64,000 bases of DNA from Notospermus geniculatus. Taxonomy: Eukaryota > Nemertea > Pilidiophora > Heteronemertea > Lineidae. The stretch spans positions 96,215 through 160,214 of the forward strand of contig NMRB01000719.1 in the NCBI GenBank assembly GCA_002633025.1, in the 5' to 3' direction. The position numbers were made by a program, and so were the translations under genes. The notes under the pieces are model-generated. The model saw only the letters and a program-made list of their open reading frames with translations. It was not told the DNA's origin and searched no databases. Shown here piece by piece: positions 63,377-64,000 of this stretch (position 1 is the stretch's first letter; every line of letters starts with the position of its first letter).

Positions 63377-64000
63377 ACCAAACAGGAGTCGCCCTTCTCG
63401 TAATCGAGATGGTTTCTCTGTTCCCTTTCTGACTGGCCCTTGTAAGAATGTGACCAATAGGTGTCGTGGCAGTGCCCAATACAAATTTGAAGGACGAAGG
63501 CGAGGAACTTGGATACTAGTATAGTAACGGCTGTCCCTGTAAAAATCTTGACGTCCACGAGATGTTCTCCTCGTTCGGTTGCTAATGCAACAATTTGAGT
63601 TCTTCACCTGCTATTAGAGTTGTGCTGTTATCATAACTGTATGTCTAGAACAACTTGAGACCGCATCTTGTAACCGTGTGACGCCATGTTTGAAAGCCGT
63701 GTTTTTTATTGGCTTCGTTACTGCTGGTCTCCAAGGCGGGTCTCCTCCTTGTGTGGTAGGGGACCGAAGGAGAAGTCATGTTGATAGGTTCAAGATGCGA
63801 ACGCCGTCGCACACACTCATGGCGAAATGGATGATTCTTTTCTGACCAACATTACATTCTCAATGGGCTCTCCACCAAGCACCAGATGGCGCAGTGGTGA
63901 GACGTAGGTGGAGTAGATGGGGGCGCGGTGCAGACACCTCTGCAGAGATCTGTCTTTCCCTGAACGGGAGGAAACGGCTCTGAACCAACCGGAGGGCTGG
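63377..64000. other. Window end without supported genes
   Basis: A short minus-strand hydrophobic frame (63,286-63,558) overlaps the MITE and has no other support. Confidence 0.35.

Overview
This is eukaryotic, animal-type DNA: AG|GTRAGT splice donors, pyrimidine-tract acceptors, long introns, dense short inverted-repeat transposons, and no bacterial operon structure. Frequent TAGGCCTA/ACATGTA words and the transposon content suggest a marine invertebrate, probably a deuterostome such as an echinoderm. That placement is inference from composition, not proof. Three long N gaps and six single Ns mark it as draft assembly.

Region 1 (about 836-27,148) contains the same locus twice. Copy A (836-14,538) and copy B (18,054-27,148) each carry a shugoshin gene on the minus strand and, divergently on the plus strand, a broken aldo-keto reductase (AKR) gene. 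The copies are nearly identical in shared segments and differ mostly by clean transposon insertions. Either this is a recent tandem duplication with one copy decaying, or two divergent haplotypes were placed end to end. Copy B has a start exon, the coiled coil and the C-terminal shugoshin motif, but it has an assembly break inside its largest exon. Copy A retains the part missing from B. It has lost most of the coiled coil through an in-frame deletion that fuses two exons, and no C-terminal exons are visible for it. Between the copies lie a 1.7 kb TIR element, a hairpin MITE and the 3' exons of copy B.

Region 2 (27.2-28.1 kb) is a coding-like minisatellite with a 69 bp higher-order unit, open on both strands.

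Region 3 (28,432-33,348, minus) is a complete five-exon gene that I could assemble with every splice phase matching. It encodes a 320-residue secreted or GPI-anchored cysteine-rich protein made of two related modules. One splice donor is tandemly duplicated. I do not recognise the family. Its first intron holds retrotransposon relics and a MITE.

Region 4 (33.3-64 kb) is mostly non-coding: MITEs of several families, minisatellites, a LINE reverse-transcriptase relic, a 2.0 kb tandem duplication (51,463-55,658), and three weak exon candidates. Transposon-made structure dominates the whole window. The paired copies give empty sites for many insertions, which makes them useful for defining elements precisely.
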